A stretch of DNA of 64,000 nucleotides from NCBI GenBank assembly GCA_021234535.1, contig CM037833.1, positions 7,204,050 through 7,268,049 of the forward strand, in the 5' to 3' direction. The notes under the pieces are model-generated. The model was not told the origin of the DNA, made no database searches, and worked only from the letters and a program-made list of their open reading frames with translations. This DNA is from Stichopus chloronotus (Eukaryota > Echinodermata > Holothuroidea > Aspidochirotida > Stichopodidae). Positions 50,901 through 62,457 of the stretch are shown piece by piece. The translations under genes were made by a program, and so were the position numbers. Every line of letters starts with the position of its first letter. Positions within the stretch are counted from its first letter, which is position 1.

Positions 50901-52479
50901 ATGAAGGGACTCCGTCCCTTTACCTTGTCCTTTGTCATCATATAAATCCTTAATCATCGCTTCTTTCAATTTTGACACAAGGTTAGTGAGAACCAGATGA
51001 CGAGGCTTCCAATCATTATTGAAATATATTTTATGAATTATACCATTTATAATAAATCTACGACGGCTCAAACTGAATTTGATAAGGCACGTTCCTCATA
51101 TTAAAATTGGCGTTTGGTAACATTTCCTGAACGTGAGATGGTAGTAAGGGGTGGGGGCGGAGATAATGTCTTCATTTTTAGGTGAAAATGGATTTATGAC
51201 ATTCACAGTTACTTGTAAAAATGTCAGAAGAATGTTTCTCAGATGAAATGTTTAAGTTATTTTCTAGACCTTTGTCCATTAAGAGATATTTCAATATCAT
51301 GAAACTTTTTGATAATTTGTTGTACTAATGGCCCATTAAAAGTTGACTCATCATTCTTTAAATTATCAAAGATTGAACATGATATTTTAATTTTCTGGTT
51401 GATATTAAACATAATAAATGATCAGGAGGATAACGTAAATGAATGAGAAAATTTACACGAAATCATTGGATAACAACATTAGGAACTAGTCCATTAGAGG
51501 ACACCGTAGAAAATATTCCATGGTTACAGGTCCGTGAATGGCCTATGAGAGACCCAAAAGGCCTTGTAATGAACCTAATGTTACAATTCTTCGTTAACCT
51601 AGACGGCGGCTCCTACCGTGTAAAATATACGCAAAATCTATGTTGAAATTTCTCACTCATATAGAGAGTTATGCAATCTTTATTATTATTGTCCTTAATA
51701 AGGTTATTTGTTTGACGTATTTATTGGAAAATTTGATGAGAATATTCCTATATTGTAGGTGACGAAATATCAATTTTTTGGCGACAAAGGAAGTGCCTAC
51801 GGATGCCTTAGGAGTCCGTTGAGTAGTTTCTCGACATAATCCGAGCTTAATCTTGAAGGGCCGTTGAGATCCTCTGGCACCGAACATGTAACCCCTATAA
51901 ACTTTTGAAGTTTCAATAAAACAGGGAAGATATCATATCAGTGTTAATGATTTGTCATCTCATCAGATGAAATGTGAGAGATGGAGAGGCTATTTTCATA
52001 TCCCAATTGATAAATTGTTTAATAAACTTCGTTCATTCATTGTGAATATATTAAATCTATAGACACATATAAGAAAAAGAGTTGTTTAAACTAAATATTA
52101 AGTTACTCCGTTGCTTTACCTTGTCCTTTGTTAATATATAAATCCTTAATCATCGCTTCCTTCAATTTTGACACAAGGTTAGTGAGAACCAGATGAAGAG
52201 GCTCCCAATCATTATTGAAATATATTTTATGAATTATTCCATTGATAATAAATCTACGACGGCTCAAACTGAATTTGATAAGGCACATTCCTCATATTAA
52301 AATTGGCGTTTGGTAACATTTCCTGAACTTGAGATTGTAGCAAGGGGTGGGGGCGGAGATAATGTCTTCGATTTTAAGTGAAAATGGATATATGACATTT
52401 AAAGTTACTTGTAAAAATGTCAGAAGAATGTTTCTCAGAAGAAATGTTTAAGTTATTTTCTAGACCTTTGTCCATTAAG

Positions 52480-54290
52480 AGATATTTCAATATAATGAAG
52501 CTTATTGATAATTTATTTTACTAATGGCCCATTAAAAGTTGACTGATCATTCTTTAAATTATCGATTATTTAACAATATATTTGAATATTCCTGTTGATA
52601 TTAAACATACTAAATGATCAGAAGGATAACGTAAACTAATGAGAATATTTACACGAAATCATTGGATATCACCAGTAGGTACCAGTTCATTTGAAAACAC
52701 CGTAGAAAACATTCCCTGGTCACAGTTCCTTCAAGAGGCCTGAGAGAGACCCAAAAGGCCTTGTAATGAACTTAATGTTACAATTCTTCGTTAACCTAGA
52801 CAGCGGCTCCTACCGTGTAAAATATACGCAAAATCTATGTTAAAATTTTCTCGCTCAGACAAAGAGTTATTCAATCTTTATTAATCCTGTCGTTAATAAG
52901 ATTATTCTGCAAACCTATTTATTGCAAAATCTGATGAGAATATTGCTATATTGTAGGTGACGATATATCAATTTTTTGCCGACAAACGAAGTGTCTACGG
53001 ATGCCTTAGGAGTCCGTTGAGTAGTTTCTCGACAAAATCCGAGGTTTATCTTGAGGGGCGATTGAGACCCTCTGGCCCAGAACATGTAACCCCTATAAAG
53101 TTTTGACGAGTCAATAAAACAGGGAAGATATTATATCAAAGTGAATGATTTTTATGGCACCAGATGAAATGTGAGAGATGGAGAGGCTACTTTCATATCC
53201 CAATTGATAAATTAATTGTTTAATAAACTTGGTTCATTCATTGTGAATTTATTAAGTATATAGAGACATATAAGAAAAAAAGTTGTTTAAACTAAATATT
53301 AAGTGACTCTGTGGCTTTACCTTATCCTTTGTTATTATATAGGTGCTTCATCAACGCTTCTTTCAATTTTGACACGACAATGTTACTGAGAATCACATGA
53401 CGAGGCTCCATTTCATTATTGAAATTTACTTTTATTAATTATTTCATAACAGATTCATAACAGATCTAAGAAGACTCAAAGTGAATTTGATAAGGCACAT
53501 TCTTAATACCAAAATTGGCCTTTTGATACATGTTTTTGGAACTTGAGATGTTAGCAATGAACTGGGGGGGGGGGGGGGGGAGTTGGGATAAAGTCTTCTC
53601 TTGTAAGTTAAAATGGAGATATAACATATACAGTTACTTGTGAAAGTGTCAGAAAAAATTTTGTCAGAAGAAATGTTGAAGTTATTTTCTAGACCATTGT
53701 CGACTAAAAGATATCTCAGTATGATGAAGCTTATTGACAATTTATTTTAACAATGGCCCATGAAAAGTTGATTTAAATTGTTGATCATTGCACATGATAT
53801 TTTAATATTCTTGTTGATATTAAACATAATAAATGATCAGAAGGATAAGGAAAATGAATGAGAATATTAACACGAAATCACTGTATAACAGTAGTAGATA
53901 CTAGTCCATTGTAAGACACCGTAGAAAATATTCCCTTGTTACAGTTCAGTAAAGTGGCCAATAAGAGACGCCAAAAGCCTTATATTGAACCTTATGTTAC
54001 AATTCTTCGTTAACCTTAAACAGAGGGTCCCATGTAAAATATGAGCGAATGCTATGTAAAATACCTCTCTCAGATAGAAAGTTGTACAATCTACACTAAT
54101 CCCATTCTTTGTATGGAAATTCTGTTAATATAACTATTGCAAAATTTGAAAGGAATATCTCTGTATTGTTGGTGTCAAAATTTTAATATTAGGCTATAGA
54201 CGATGTACCTACGGATGCCTTAGGTGTCCATTGAGTATTCTCTCGACATGATCAAAGCCGGCTTAATATTCAAGAACCAGTGTAGCCTCT
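52480..54290. repeat. Diverging right-hand satellite copies
   Basis: From about 52560 differences from the inner consensus rise sharply. The last unit (53.3-54.29 kb) carries insertions, a G run of about 16 near 53565, and changed motifs such as GCCTACGG-to-ACCTACGG and TAGGTGTCCATTGAG. Similarity ends near GAACCAGTG (54281). The decay mirrors the left end. Confidence 0.8.
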
Positions 54291-54947
54291 GCAGAGTTTG
54301 CTTGGACTTGAAAAATTTCTGTTCCTAATCTTTGTTCCGTTACCTCTGAAGGAAATATCATGGTAATTTTAACTCTTCTTCAACTGTTTTAGGGCTCCTT
54401 TAGGGATATCTTATTTCGACCGTAGACAAATCTGGTGATAGGGTGAAAGCTAGCCTAGGTGCTATTATATTTAGTTTTTCTTCACGTCAAGGCGAAATAG
54501 AACGGTCCAAAGTAAGGGTATAGCAAAATTAATACAACGATTGTCAGATATTGAGGCAATATGTCTTCAAGCACTGTTCATAACGCTTTGTATGATTCAG
54601 AACACTGTATCATTATTGTACTATGGTACAAATATCACTCTTTTAAGAAGTTCTTCCCTTCATATTTGAACGTACCATTATTTTCTCATTTCATGAGACC
54701 AACGTGTAGTATTTTAATATGTATTAACCGTAACGTCAAAGGTGACTATTTATGTGTCCATAATTGTATCGAGTAGCCAAAGTCTTTCCGAAGGACGGCG
54801 ATCATAGGGAAACTCGATTACTAGATGAGTTCATATCCTCGGTTGGGTATAAGTGGGCTGCAGCTCAAATTGTGAGGAATGTAACAAAGGAGGAGAATTC
54901 ATTCACGGAGAAAGACTTTGCAAGTCTAGGACCACTATTTTTTTTTT
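54291..54947. other. Between array end and stray fragment, nothing recognised
   Basis: No repeat match. Open frames 54561-54776 and 54764-54949 (plus) overlap out of frame; the latter begins with TTG and shows no domain. A poly-T run precedes the stray satellite fragment. Confidence 0.4.
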
Positions 54948-55008
54948 AGCTATTTTAATATCCAAATTGATAAATTATATGTTTAATAAAATTGGTTTAT
55001 TCAGTGTG
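54948..55008. repeat. Stray satellite fragment outside the array
   Basis: TAGCTATTTTAATATCC, ATTGATAAATTATATGTTTA and TGGTTTATTCA..GTGAA match the middle of the 1.2-kb unit (for example 52000-52050) in the same orientation, about 650 bp beyond the end of the array. Confidence 0.7.
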
Positions 55009-55083
55009 AAGGTACTGCTTTTATAGCCTACTTGTGACGTACACTCCTGTGCCAAGTGTAAACTTAGTGCACAAAGTGGAGAT

Positions 55084-55377
55084 TCATTTGATCTCATAAA
55101 GAAGAAGGGGGTTTAAATGCACCAGTATGGAATAAAAACAAACTTCATTTATTGTTACATCATTCGGTCTCACCGATAAATTTCTTAAAACATTGTGTAC
55201 AGGACGAGTAACAAAAAATGTATCATTTGACTTTTCTGAAATTTTTATGTGTGATAAACTGGTTTTGTCATAAAGGCCACCGTCCTTCATTTCCAATAAT
55301 CTACTATTCTCTGTCCTAACTATTAGTTTAGAAGCATGACCTTTTCTGTAAAGCAAATGTCTTGTCTCCGTTAACAT
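55084..55377 (-). other. Block A, right copy, with an open frame of unknown identity
   Basis: Related to 21930-22180. On the minus strand it is open for 97 codons, with segments such as RHLLYRKGHASKLIV, RLLEMKDGGLYDKTS and VLRNLSVRPNDV. The composition looks protein-like but I do not recognise a family. The left copy has stops in the corresponding frame, so at least that one is dead. It may be an exon or part of an old mobile element. Confidence 0.35.
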
Positions 55378-55849
55378 ATTGTACTGGAATTTCTACAAAA
55401 TTTTCTAATGTGTCGAACAATTGACAAGTTCCTCCTTATTTGTAACTCATTTACAACGCAGCCGTCCTTTTTAGTTCGAATTAACTGGTAATGTTTTTCA
55501 ACGATCATGTTTAATGGGGGAGGTTAATAAAAGCCTGCTTCAAAAATTTCTGAGATGAAGATCGAAATAGTATTCCCTTTTTCCTTCTTTCCACGAAGGA
55601 CGTAAGTGCAGTTGAATAATGAAGGATTTTATCCACAAGGATTTGTTAGAATAAACAAGTTGATTACAAGACAATGGTCATAACAATGTGCTATTAACAA
55701 TTTTGACTGATTCCTTCTTGCACATTCCTTCCAAAATGTGAATCGTTCTCTAATTTTAATCAAGAAATATCTAGTCTACGACACCCATTCATATCAAAGG
55801 AAAATCCTCTCATTCATTTTATTAAGAAGGGCGTATTGACAAAATTTAC
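55378..55849. other. Non-coding, nothing recognised
   Basis: AT-rich spacer between block A and the second Penelope-like remnant. The left end of that element probably lies here, but it is too decayed to place. Confidence 0.4.
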
Positions 55850-56960
55850 CCAGTGACTTGTCTCAGAGAATTTTGCCCTCTGGCAGCTAACCGGGTAAGA
55901 TTTATGGCTTATCTAAAGTACATAAAGAAGGTATTCATCTGAGACCTGTCAACTCAATGATAAAACTGCAGAATATAACCATGCAAAATATTCAATGAGT
56001 ATATGCCTACTATACATATTGAACCTATTTCGGAATTTGAATCTAGTTCGTCTCACATTCTAGCGAGTTATGTTGTGATGTCATTATTTAAATATATTCC
56101 ATTTAAAAATCAATATTGTTTGTGATCATGACTATAAACAGGACTCTAGGGCAGAACACCCCAAAGAAACTTTCAGATATTTTACGCAAATTGTCACTGG
56201 GGTTTGTTTCTTACACAATGGGATGTTATACAGTCAGATTGATGGCGTAACAATGGGTAGCCCATAATAATTAGGACCTACTATAGCGTTTTTTTTTTTT
56301 TTTTGTCGCGTTCCATTAAACGCTATTTTTAGGACAACGATGTGACTTTAATCATAGCTCTCACCTCAGATACGTAGATGATGTGTTTTGTGTTTTTGAC
56401 TCTATGGAATACATCTCTAAATTCCTAGACATGCTCAATGGATTACATCAAAATATAGAACTTACTCATGAAATTGGCCCGACAGAGTTACCTTTTCTAG
56501 ATACACAAGTTTTTCTCAGAGATCAGTGGCGATTGTTGAACCAGCGTATACACAGAAACTACAAATACTAATGATATTGACTTTTGTGCTACCTGTCCTA
56601 AAACTTGGAAACTGGGACTACTCAGAGGTTTTTTTTTTTTTATAACCGTGCTTTTGTTGTCTGTAGTGATTAATGTTTATTCCATGAAGAAATTTTCCGC
56701 CTCAAACAAATCTTCTCAAGGAATGGTTATCCCAATTGTGACTTTTGATGAATGAGTTGAAAAATTCCTACACAAACAGTTTTTCTGTCAAAATAATGAC
56801 AATAATGACAAGTCAGATTCAGATAAAGATAACACCTTTGAATATGTTATAACTAATCCTTTAGTTGGTCATGCACCTCTTATACTAGGGAAGACTCTAT
56901 CCAGTAAATTTAAAGACCTTAACATAAATGCCGTATTGTGTTCAAAACACTTAAAGTAGG
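55850..56960 (+). mobile_element. Second Penelope-like RT remnant, different lineage
   Basis: In changing plus-strand frames: a PSGS..PGKIYGLSKVHKEG segment (about 55868-55935), NGMLYSQIDGVTMGSP (about 56216-56263, followed by stops), LRYVDDVFCVFD with the catalytic YVDD (about 56366-56401), and ELPFLDTQVFLRD (about 56486-56525). Downstream, RGFFYNRAFVVCS- and LILGKTLSSKFKDL-type linker pieces follow to about 56950. These are the ordered RT motifs of Penelope-like elements. The copy has several stops and frameshifts, a poly-T run at 56290-56303 and another near 56631. No GIY-YIG domain could be found downstream. Confidence 0.85.
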
Positions 56961-58559
56961 GTTTCGGAATGCTATTGGGATATTGCTATAACCAATAGAA
57001 AATATAATTGTGTTGATTTGTTTATTGTTTTTGTCTGTGAAATATCAAATTTCAGTAGCCGCCACTTTAGGGCCACTTTCAAGAAATAGGAGCAAAGCTG
57101 TACAGTGCCCCGATCAGCATTGGCATGCGTTGTATAAAAATGAACATTAAATAGGTGGGACTATATAAACAAAAATGTATTCTCCAGCATTTAGCTTTGC
57201 CCAGATGACAAAAGACAGGAGAACAAGATGACAAAGGGACAAAAAGCTACAAATACGAACTTCTATAGACTCTGTGGCTCTGGACTAATGTCTTGAACTT
57301 GTTCAATAAAATACATTTATTTCAATTGACGTTTAAAGACGATTTGGCTCACTATCGTACAAAGCGATATATCCAATGAAGTTTGAATCTTTTGTCTAGA
57401 GAAGGTAAAAGTCCTGGTACAAATTTTGGTCTTTACCCAATTTGGAACAAAGAGTAAAACTGAATCAGAATGAAATGCAACTATAAGAAGAGGAAGAACA
57501 GATAGACGAAAATGTCTTTGAAAATATACCTTATCATTCTGCAACAAGTAGATGTGTGTTTGTGATACTTATACTTGTCGATCAAAAACAAGTTTTCAAT
57601 CAATAATAACAACTGAGACTTTTGTAATAGTAGTGATACGAATGGAATGTCCTCTATACATGTTCACATCTCAGATTTCAACTAATATCGAAATACTTTT
57701 CACAAATGTCTGATTAAACTTTGAATTTAGAAAGATCCCTTTCATATTGACATGGCCATATTGCACTGTGATGCACCTCATTACGCTTCATTACCAATTA
57801 CTTAATAACCGTCCGGAAAGTCCCCATTACTTAACTTGATATTTCTGTCACTTACAATATGATAATTTGTTTATTTTAATCATGTACCTAAGTTATTACG
57901 AATTAAAAAATTCTCAATGTATGGTCTACCAAGGACTTCACTCCAATTGTAAACGATGTACAAATCAAGATATTTACTACTTTCCAACTTGTTTATTTCC
58001 TTACTTACAGTCCACGGATTCACGTTTTAAACAATTGGGTACCCTTTTCATAAGTTTGTTAACTCTAAAAAACCCGACAAAAATAAACAAACTGTCCTCG
58101 TTAATCATCACGACAAGGGGGAGGATAACATGATTAACGAAGGACTGTTTGCGAAATGCTTGACATGTAAATGGGTCAAACTTTATAAAGATGTACTCTC
58201 GTCATTGTGAAAGCTACTGTTCAACCAATTAAGAAATGAACTAGGAAAATATGTTTCATTTTTCAACAAACGGTAAAATTAATTTTTTTTTTGGTTTGTA
58301 GCGTATGACTTAACTTTCGTCTTTCTAAAATCATTATGTCAACCGGTATAAACTAAGCATTTCTTAGGATTACATATGTTTTCGCTTATAAGAAATTTGT
58401 CCATTATGGAAATGGCAATTTGTTGAGGTACAGGTTCTTTATCGACATGTTCAATGTAACAAATAATTTTTCTTTCATGTGTATTACTCAATTGTTGAAA
58501 CTATTCCCAGCTCATCTGAACGTAGTGTGATTCATGCAAACAGGAATCCAAATAACATC
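56961..58559. other. Gene-poor stretch
   Basis: No recognised domain. It may contain the decayed 3' part of the Penelope-like remnant and the 5' part of the LINE to the right. The open frames 57317-57547 (minus) and 57867-58133 (plus) are unassigned. Confidence 0.4.
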
Positions 58560-60310
58560 AACTCATAACTTTCATCACAAATAACTCATGAGGCATTCAT
58601 TGAAAATCCTACTGCTGAGAACAAACAACATTTTTCTACCTACGGAAACCATCTAAGCAGTTTCATTAGGTTCGTAAAGAAGCAACGCTACATGAAAGTA
58701 TTTGTAAAAGTGGGAACAATATTAAAACAACATGGAAAAATTCAATAAATCGCCAGATAAAAGTCCCAACACCACAAAGTTCCTAACATAAACTATAATG
58801 GCAACGTCATATCTGAGGAGTAGACTATTTCAAGTGCATACAATAATTTCTTCACAAATGTCGGTCCCTCCTTAGCTGAGAGGGTTCCTACATGTAGTGC
58901 TAACCCGAGTGACTTTTTCACAGATCCTAACATAAGTTCCATTTTCCTTTCTCATACTAATCCTTCAGAAATTAGCGATCTTATTGGACAACTTAAAAGG
59001 TAAGTCTTCTGTCGCAGTTGATGGCGTCTCAACTAGTACTTTGCAGGCTGTCTCACATACTGTTGCACAACACCATTATCCTTCATCTTTTACATGGTAC
59101 TTACAAGTGGTAAGTTCTCTGACTCTGTCAAATTAGCTAGAGTGACTCCACTTTATAAGGCAGGGTGCTTCCGATGATGTCACAGACTATAGGTCGATCT
59201 TTATACTTGCTTCGTTATTGAAAATCTTATTCTAGATATGTTGCTTTTCTTAACAAAAACAATATTCTATGTTCTAATTCATTTGGATTTTGACAAAATT
59301 ATTCCATTTATATGGCAGGTGTTGATGATGTAGATTTTATTAATAATGGTTTTAGCATAAGTCAGTGTACAGATGGTATTTTATAGATCTCTCTAAAGCC
59401 TTCGACACTGTAAATCATAATACATTGTTATGTAAATTACATCACTATGGTATAAGAGGAATAGCTCACGACTTTTTTAAAAAATCATAAGCAATATGTG
59501 ACAATGGGTGAAAATATCTCACCCTACCTTAACATTTCATGTGGTGTTCCTCAAGGATCCATTCTAGAACCTCTCTTTTTTCTTATTTACATTAATGATC
59601 TCCCTATTTGCTCAATAAGATTTTGACGACACTAGTATTCTACTTCGACGTAGCAATCTGAAAGGTTATGAACATATTATAAATAATGAGCTTCGCTTAA
59701 TCTGCAATTGATTTGATGCGAATAAGTTATCTCTTCATGTTAGAGAAACAAATTAGTCATTTTCCATACCAAACGCTCTGTTAAACCTGATTTACTAAAT
59801 ATTTTTAATAATTCAATTATGATTGAAGTAACATGTATTAAATTCTTGGGAGTTCTTATCGGTCCACACTTAAATTGGAATTTCCATATTCATAAAGTAT
59901 GTAAAAAAAAACTTCTAAGAATACAGGTATTCTGTAGTAGATAATACATCATGTTCCCATACAGGTTTTACTATCCCTATATCATACTCTTGTTTACCCT
60001 CAGCTCTCATATTGTGATATCGTCTGGGGAAACTCTCATAATATATATTTGGATAAGTTATTTTTACTACAGAAAAAGGCTTTCAGGGGTGGGTGTGATG
60101 GGGATGGGGGTAGCTTTGAGTGTGGGAGGGGGTTCGAGGGTTTTCTTGTTTTTTCCTTTTCTTGTATTTATGTATGTTGGATCTGTCTTGTACAAGCTAA
60201 GCTTGTTTCAGATTCTCCATTCCCTTTTTCAATATTGTTTCATTATTACATTTGTTACTTTGTATGAAAAAGAGAAAAATGAACAAACGAACGAACGAAA
60301 TGAATGTATG
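58560..60310 (+). mobile_element. Decayed non-LTR retrotransposon (RT domain)
   Basis: Plus-strand fragments in order: NNFFTNVGPSLAERV (near 58840), SEISDLIGQLK then KSSVAVDGVSTSTLQA (58969-59050), ARVTPLYK-like sequence (59138-59160), DVTDYRSIFILASLLKI (59172-59230), [17 protein letters not shown] (about 59381-59430), CGVPQGSI..PLFFLIYINDLP (about 59541-59605), FLGVLIG-like (59845-59865), then YPQLSYCDIVWGN and KLFLLQKKAFR (up to about 60085). These are the RT blocks of a jockey/CR1/L2-type LINE. Many stops and frameshifts split it, and the YADD block is degraded to FDDT. The end carries a (GAAC)n-like tail (60276-60300). The family differs from the LINE in the satellite, which lacks the LPQLSYC..VWG segment. 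Confidence 0.85.
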
Positions 60311-61673
60311 ATTATGTAATGGAAGAGTTTGTTCAAAGCTCGGCATATATCCTGAAGTGGGAACAAGGATGGAACAAGCTTATTAAGTTGAATCATGGAG
60401 CCAATACGTAGTAGCTCCACGGTTGAATAACCTTTTGGTGTTAGGGACGAAAAAGTTAAATACTTTTAATTCTGGTGCAAATATGGATTGATATTCGTTT
60501 TTACCCAGGAGCAAAATAATTAGTCGATTAAATAATGTCAGAAAATGAGCAAAAATGAAAGTTAAAATAATGTGAATGAAAATGTTTTGCTTGAAATTGG
60601 GGCTGATCCTACCCAATAGATACAAAAATCAATGTACATTAGGAAGAGTGGCAAATTTGCGTTGATAATCGATTGCACATGTCATATATACACACTCAGA
60701 CACTCAGATCAACCTTTGACAAACGAAAATATTGGAGTAGTTTACAAAGATCTTTACTGTAATACTTTAGATATTTTGTGATGACTTTGTAATCTGTTCG
60801 TTCCTCCTACACAATGTTCTAGTATAATGAATCCATTACTCCATTATTATGTATGGACTATCCAAGTCATCGGCATGTGAAATCTGAAAGACAAATAAAG
60901 GTTTAAAATTATTGGTCGTGGGTTTACTAGAATGAATTCCATGAATGAATCTGTTCTTATTATTTATTCAACGGACAGTGAAATGAACAGTACAATGATG
61001 TCTATTGTTTTACACCTTCCCTATCTTTTTACCAATAAACACAGCAATGTGCCGAACAAGAATAAATACATTAAAAAAATCCAAAGCGACATGGCACAGA
61101 AAGAAGGGACCGATGAAAATTTTCTAATAATAAGCTACTACATTTCTTTGGTTTTGTTTCTTTTGAGTTAGGATTGACGTAAACAAGAATACAAGTTACA
61201 AATTAGTTAGATATAACCAAGAACAATTGACGTAAGGTGACACAACATCAGAATGGAAGATATTAGGAAGATATATTGACGTATTGAGTATTATGTGACA
61301 AATGGTTGGACCTACTAGCAAGTGGCGGGGACATTGCGCACTACATGAATCATGGTTGCTTTACAAGAAACTGAATATAATCCATTGAATGTAATAGAGG
61401 AAGGAAAAGAAGTCATATCTCAAGTGGTTGCTTTGAGAGGTTAAGAAATGTGTTACTTACAGGATTCACCATTGCAATGACTTTATAGATACACTATAAC
61501 TATTTGAGATATTACAGAAAAACCTCCATACATTGGTTGGGTACACTAAAGTTCACTATGCAACAAGCAAAGATATTGCAACAGATTGTTAGCTACAAAG
61601 ATTGCATAACAACCTTGGTGACATAAATGAAATCCTCTCTATGCTCCTGTCACTTTATCTCATTTGTAACTAA
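60311..61673. other. 3' flank of the kinase gene, nothing firm
   Basis: No gene recognised. AGACAAATAAAGGTTTAAA near 60889-60907 resembles the end of a retroposed or LINE 3' region. The 60932-61171 plus frame has no domain. The kinase gene's 3' UTR (minus strand) should lie at the right of this stretch. Confidence 0.4.
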
Positions 61674-61809
61674 TTACAGACAATACATTTGCAAAATCAT
61701 AACAATGTCTCGTTGTTGTTTGACTACCTCCTCAAAAGACGCTCGTAATTCGCAAAATGATGGTCTCTTCGCTACGTCTGACAACCAACATTGTGATAGT
61801 AAATCGTTT
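61674..61809 (-). CDS. Tyrosine-kinase-like protein, last exon (kinase subdomain XI)
   Basis: Minus-strand exon after TTCTTATTACAG. One base completes the Arg codon of the previous exon, then NDLLSQCWLSDVAKRPSFCE follows: the LxxxCWxxDxxxRPSF signature of subdomain XI, with the conserved Arg. The helix LRASFEEVVKQQ and a short tail ending MYCL precede the TAA at 61674-61676. The protein stops about 20 residues after the kinase fold, so there is no long C-terminal tail with docking tyrosines. Length 136 bp, in phase with its neighbour. Confidence 0.88.
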
Positions 61810-62039
61810 CTGTAATAAGAATTAAAGGTGGACCAATTTGATATTACATACTCTTGTAGCTTCTTCCTTTAAATTACGCAATGAAACGTTGTGCAACAAC
61901 ATTGACATTGGTAGACATATAAAACTTCTCACTTGCCTTAAGGGATCTCTTTCATTGATGTAAATTCGATAAAGCGTTTAGATAATGCTGATATTAGTGT
62001 CAATTGTAATTAAAATACTGAAGACGTTTAATCTCTTAC

Positions 62040-62139
62040 CTTAATCCAAATTGATTCCTCGGTGTTGGTAGATACGTATCATAGCTAAAATCAGTAATTG
62101 TATCAAGATACCCGAGAATAGGAATTGGTAACGGTATAC
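62040..62139 (-). CDS. Tyrosine-kinase-like protein, exon with subdomain X
   Basis: Minus-strand 100-bp exon between ATTATTTAG and GTAAGAG. Read from the phase left by the preceding exon it gives Gly-IPLPIPILGYLDTI, then FSYDTYLPTPRNQFGLR. This matches the usual G-xxPYP...YxLPxPxxC region before the CW motif, though the region is shorter and the usual Cys is Gln. Phases 1 and 2 match both neighbours exactly. Confidence 0.85.
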
Positions 62140-62345
62140 CTAAATAATGTAAAACAAGAGACCAACACTTTCGCAATGATCATGAAATTGTAGACTTCAA
62201 GTAATTTCACAGATTGTTCCTCAACCACCAATCATATTATTTGCATTTCTGAGTTTATTAATTTGATTGAAAATGCCTGTGATATTTTCAAAAGCTTATT
62301 TCATCCAAAAATAGGCTAGGATCATTGCAATTACATTTCATTTAC

Positions 62346-62457
62346 CATTAGTAAGTATTTCCCATATTACCACAGCGACGGACCAAATGTCACTTTTTGC
62401 CGTGTAGACATCTCCTTGGAGTGATTCTGGTGGAACTTGGTATTCTTGATTTTTATT
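62346..62457 (-). CDS. Tyrosine-kinase-like protein, exon with subdomains VIII-IX
   Basis: Minus-strand 112-bp exon between CCTCCAG and GTAAATG. It encodes NKNQEYQVPPESLQGDVYTA then KSDIWSVAVVIWEILTNG. PPESL replaces the usual APESL (Glu kept); the DIWS aspartate of subdomain IX and the WEI of helix F are intact. This is the clearest tyrosine-kinase signature in the gene. It begins in phase 0 and ends in phase 1. Confidence 0.92.

Larger units (their letters stand above)
22640..54290. repeat. 1.2-kb macrosatellite array, about 24 copies
   Basis: The marker CTAGACC (after TTATTTT) recurs at 23254, 24579, 25780, 26980, 28184, 29385, 31608, 32808, 34016, 35217, 37428, 38626, 39826, 41026 (CCAGACC), 42855, 44054, 45257, 46458, 47662, 48863, 50064, 51264, 52460 and 53689. 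Spacing is 1196-1208 bp except where insertions (29.4, 35.2, 41.3 kb) add to it and in the last, diverged unit (1229). Each unit contains, in order: CCATTAAGAGATATTTCAAT; TGGCCCATTAAAAGTTGA; ACACGAAATCATTGGATAAC; a TTGTAGGTGACGAAATATCA region; GCCTACGGATGCCTTAGGAG; a TTGTTTAAACTAAT region; CTACGACGGCTCAAACTGAA; and a G-rich tract AAGGGGTGGGGGCGG. Copies inside the array are very similar; those at both ends are diverged. All open frames of 60-90 codons inside are periodic readings of the unit. Confidence 0.97.

Noticed and set aside
23740..53740. The many 60-90-codon frames in the satellite, on both strands
   Set aside because: They recur with the unit's period, overlap on opposite strands and match no known domain. 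They are reported once as a finding and not as genes.
22640..54290. Regular repeats considered as a CRISPR array or as tandem exons of one large gene
   Set aside because: The repeats are 1.2 kb in a eukaryotic context, without short repeat/spacer structure. No frame stays open across units and no splice chain links them.
59951..60319. 122-codon plus-strand frame
   Set aside because: It lies in the decayed LINE, out of frame with the recognisable YPQLSYC..VWGN and LLQKKAFR pieces, and is mostly G-rich low-complexity sequence.
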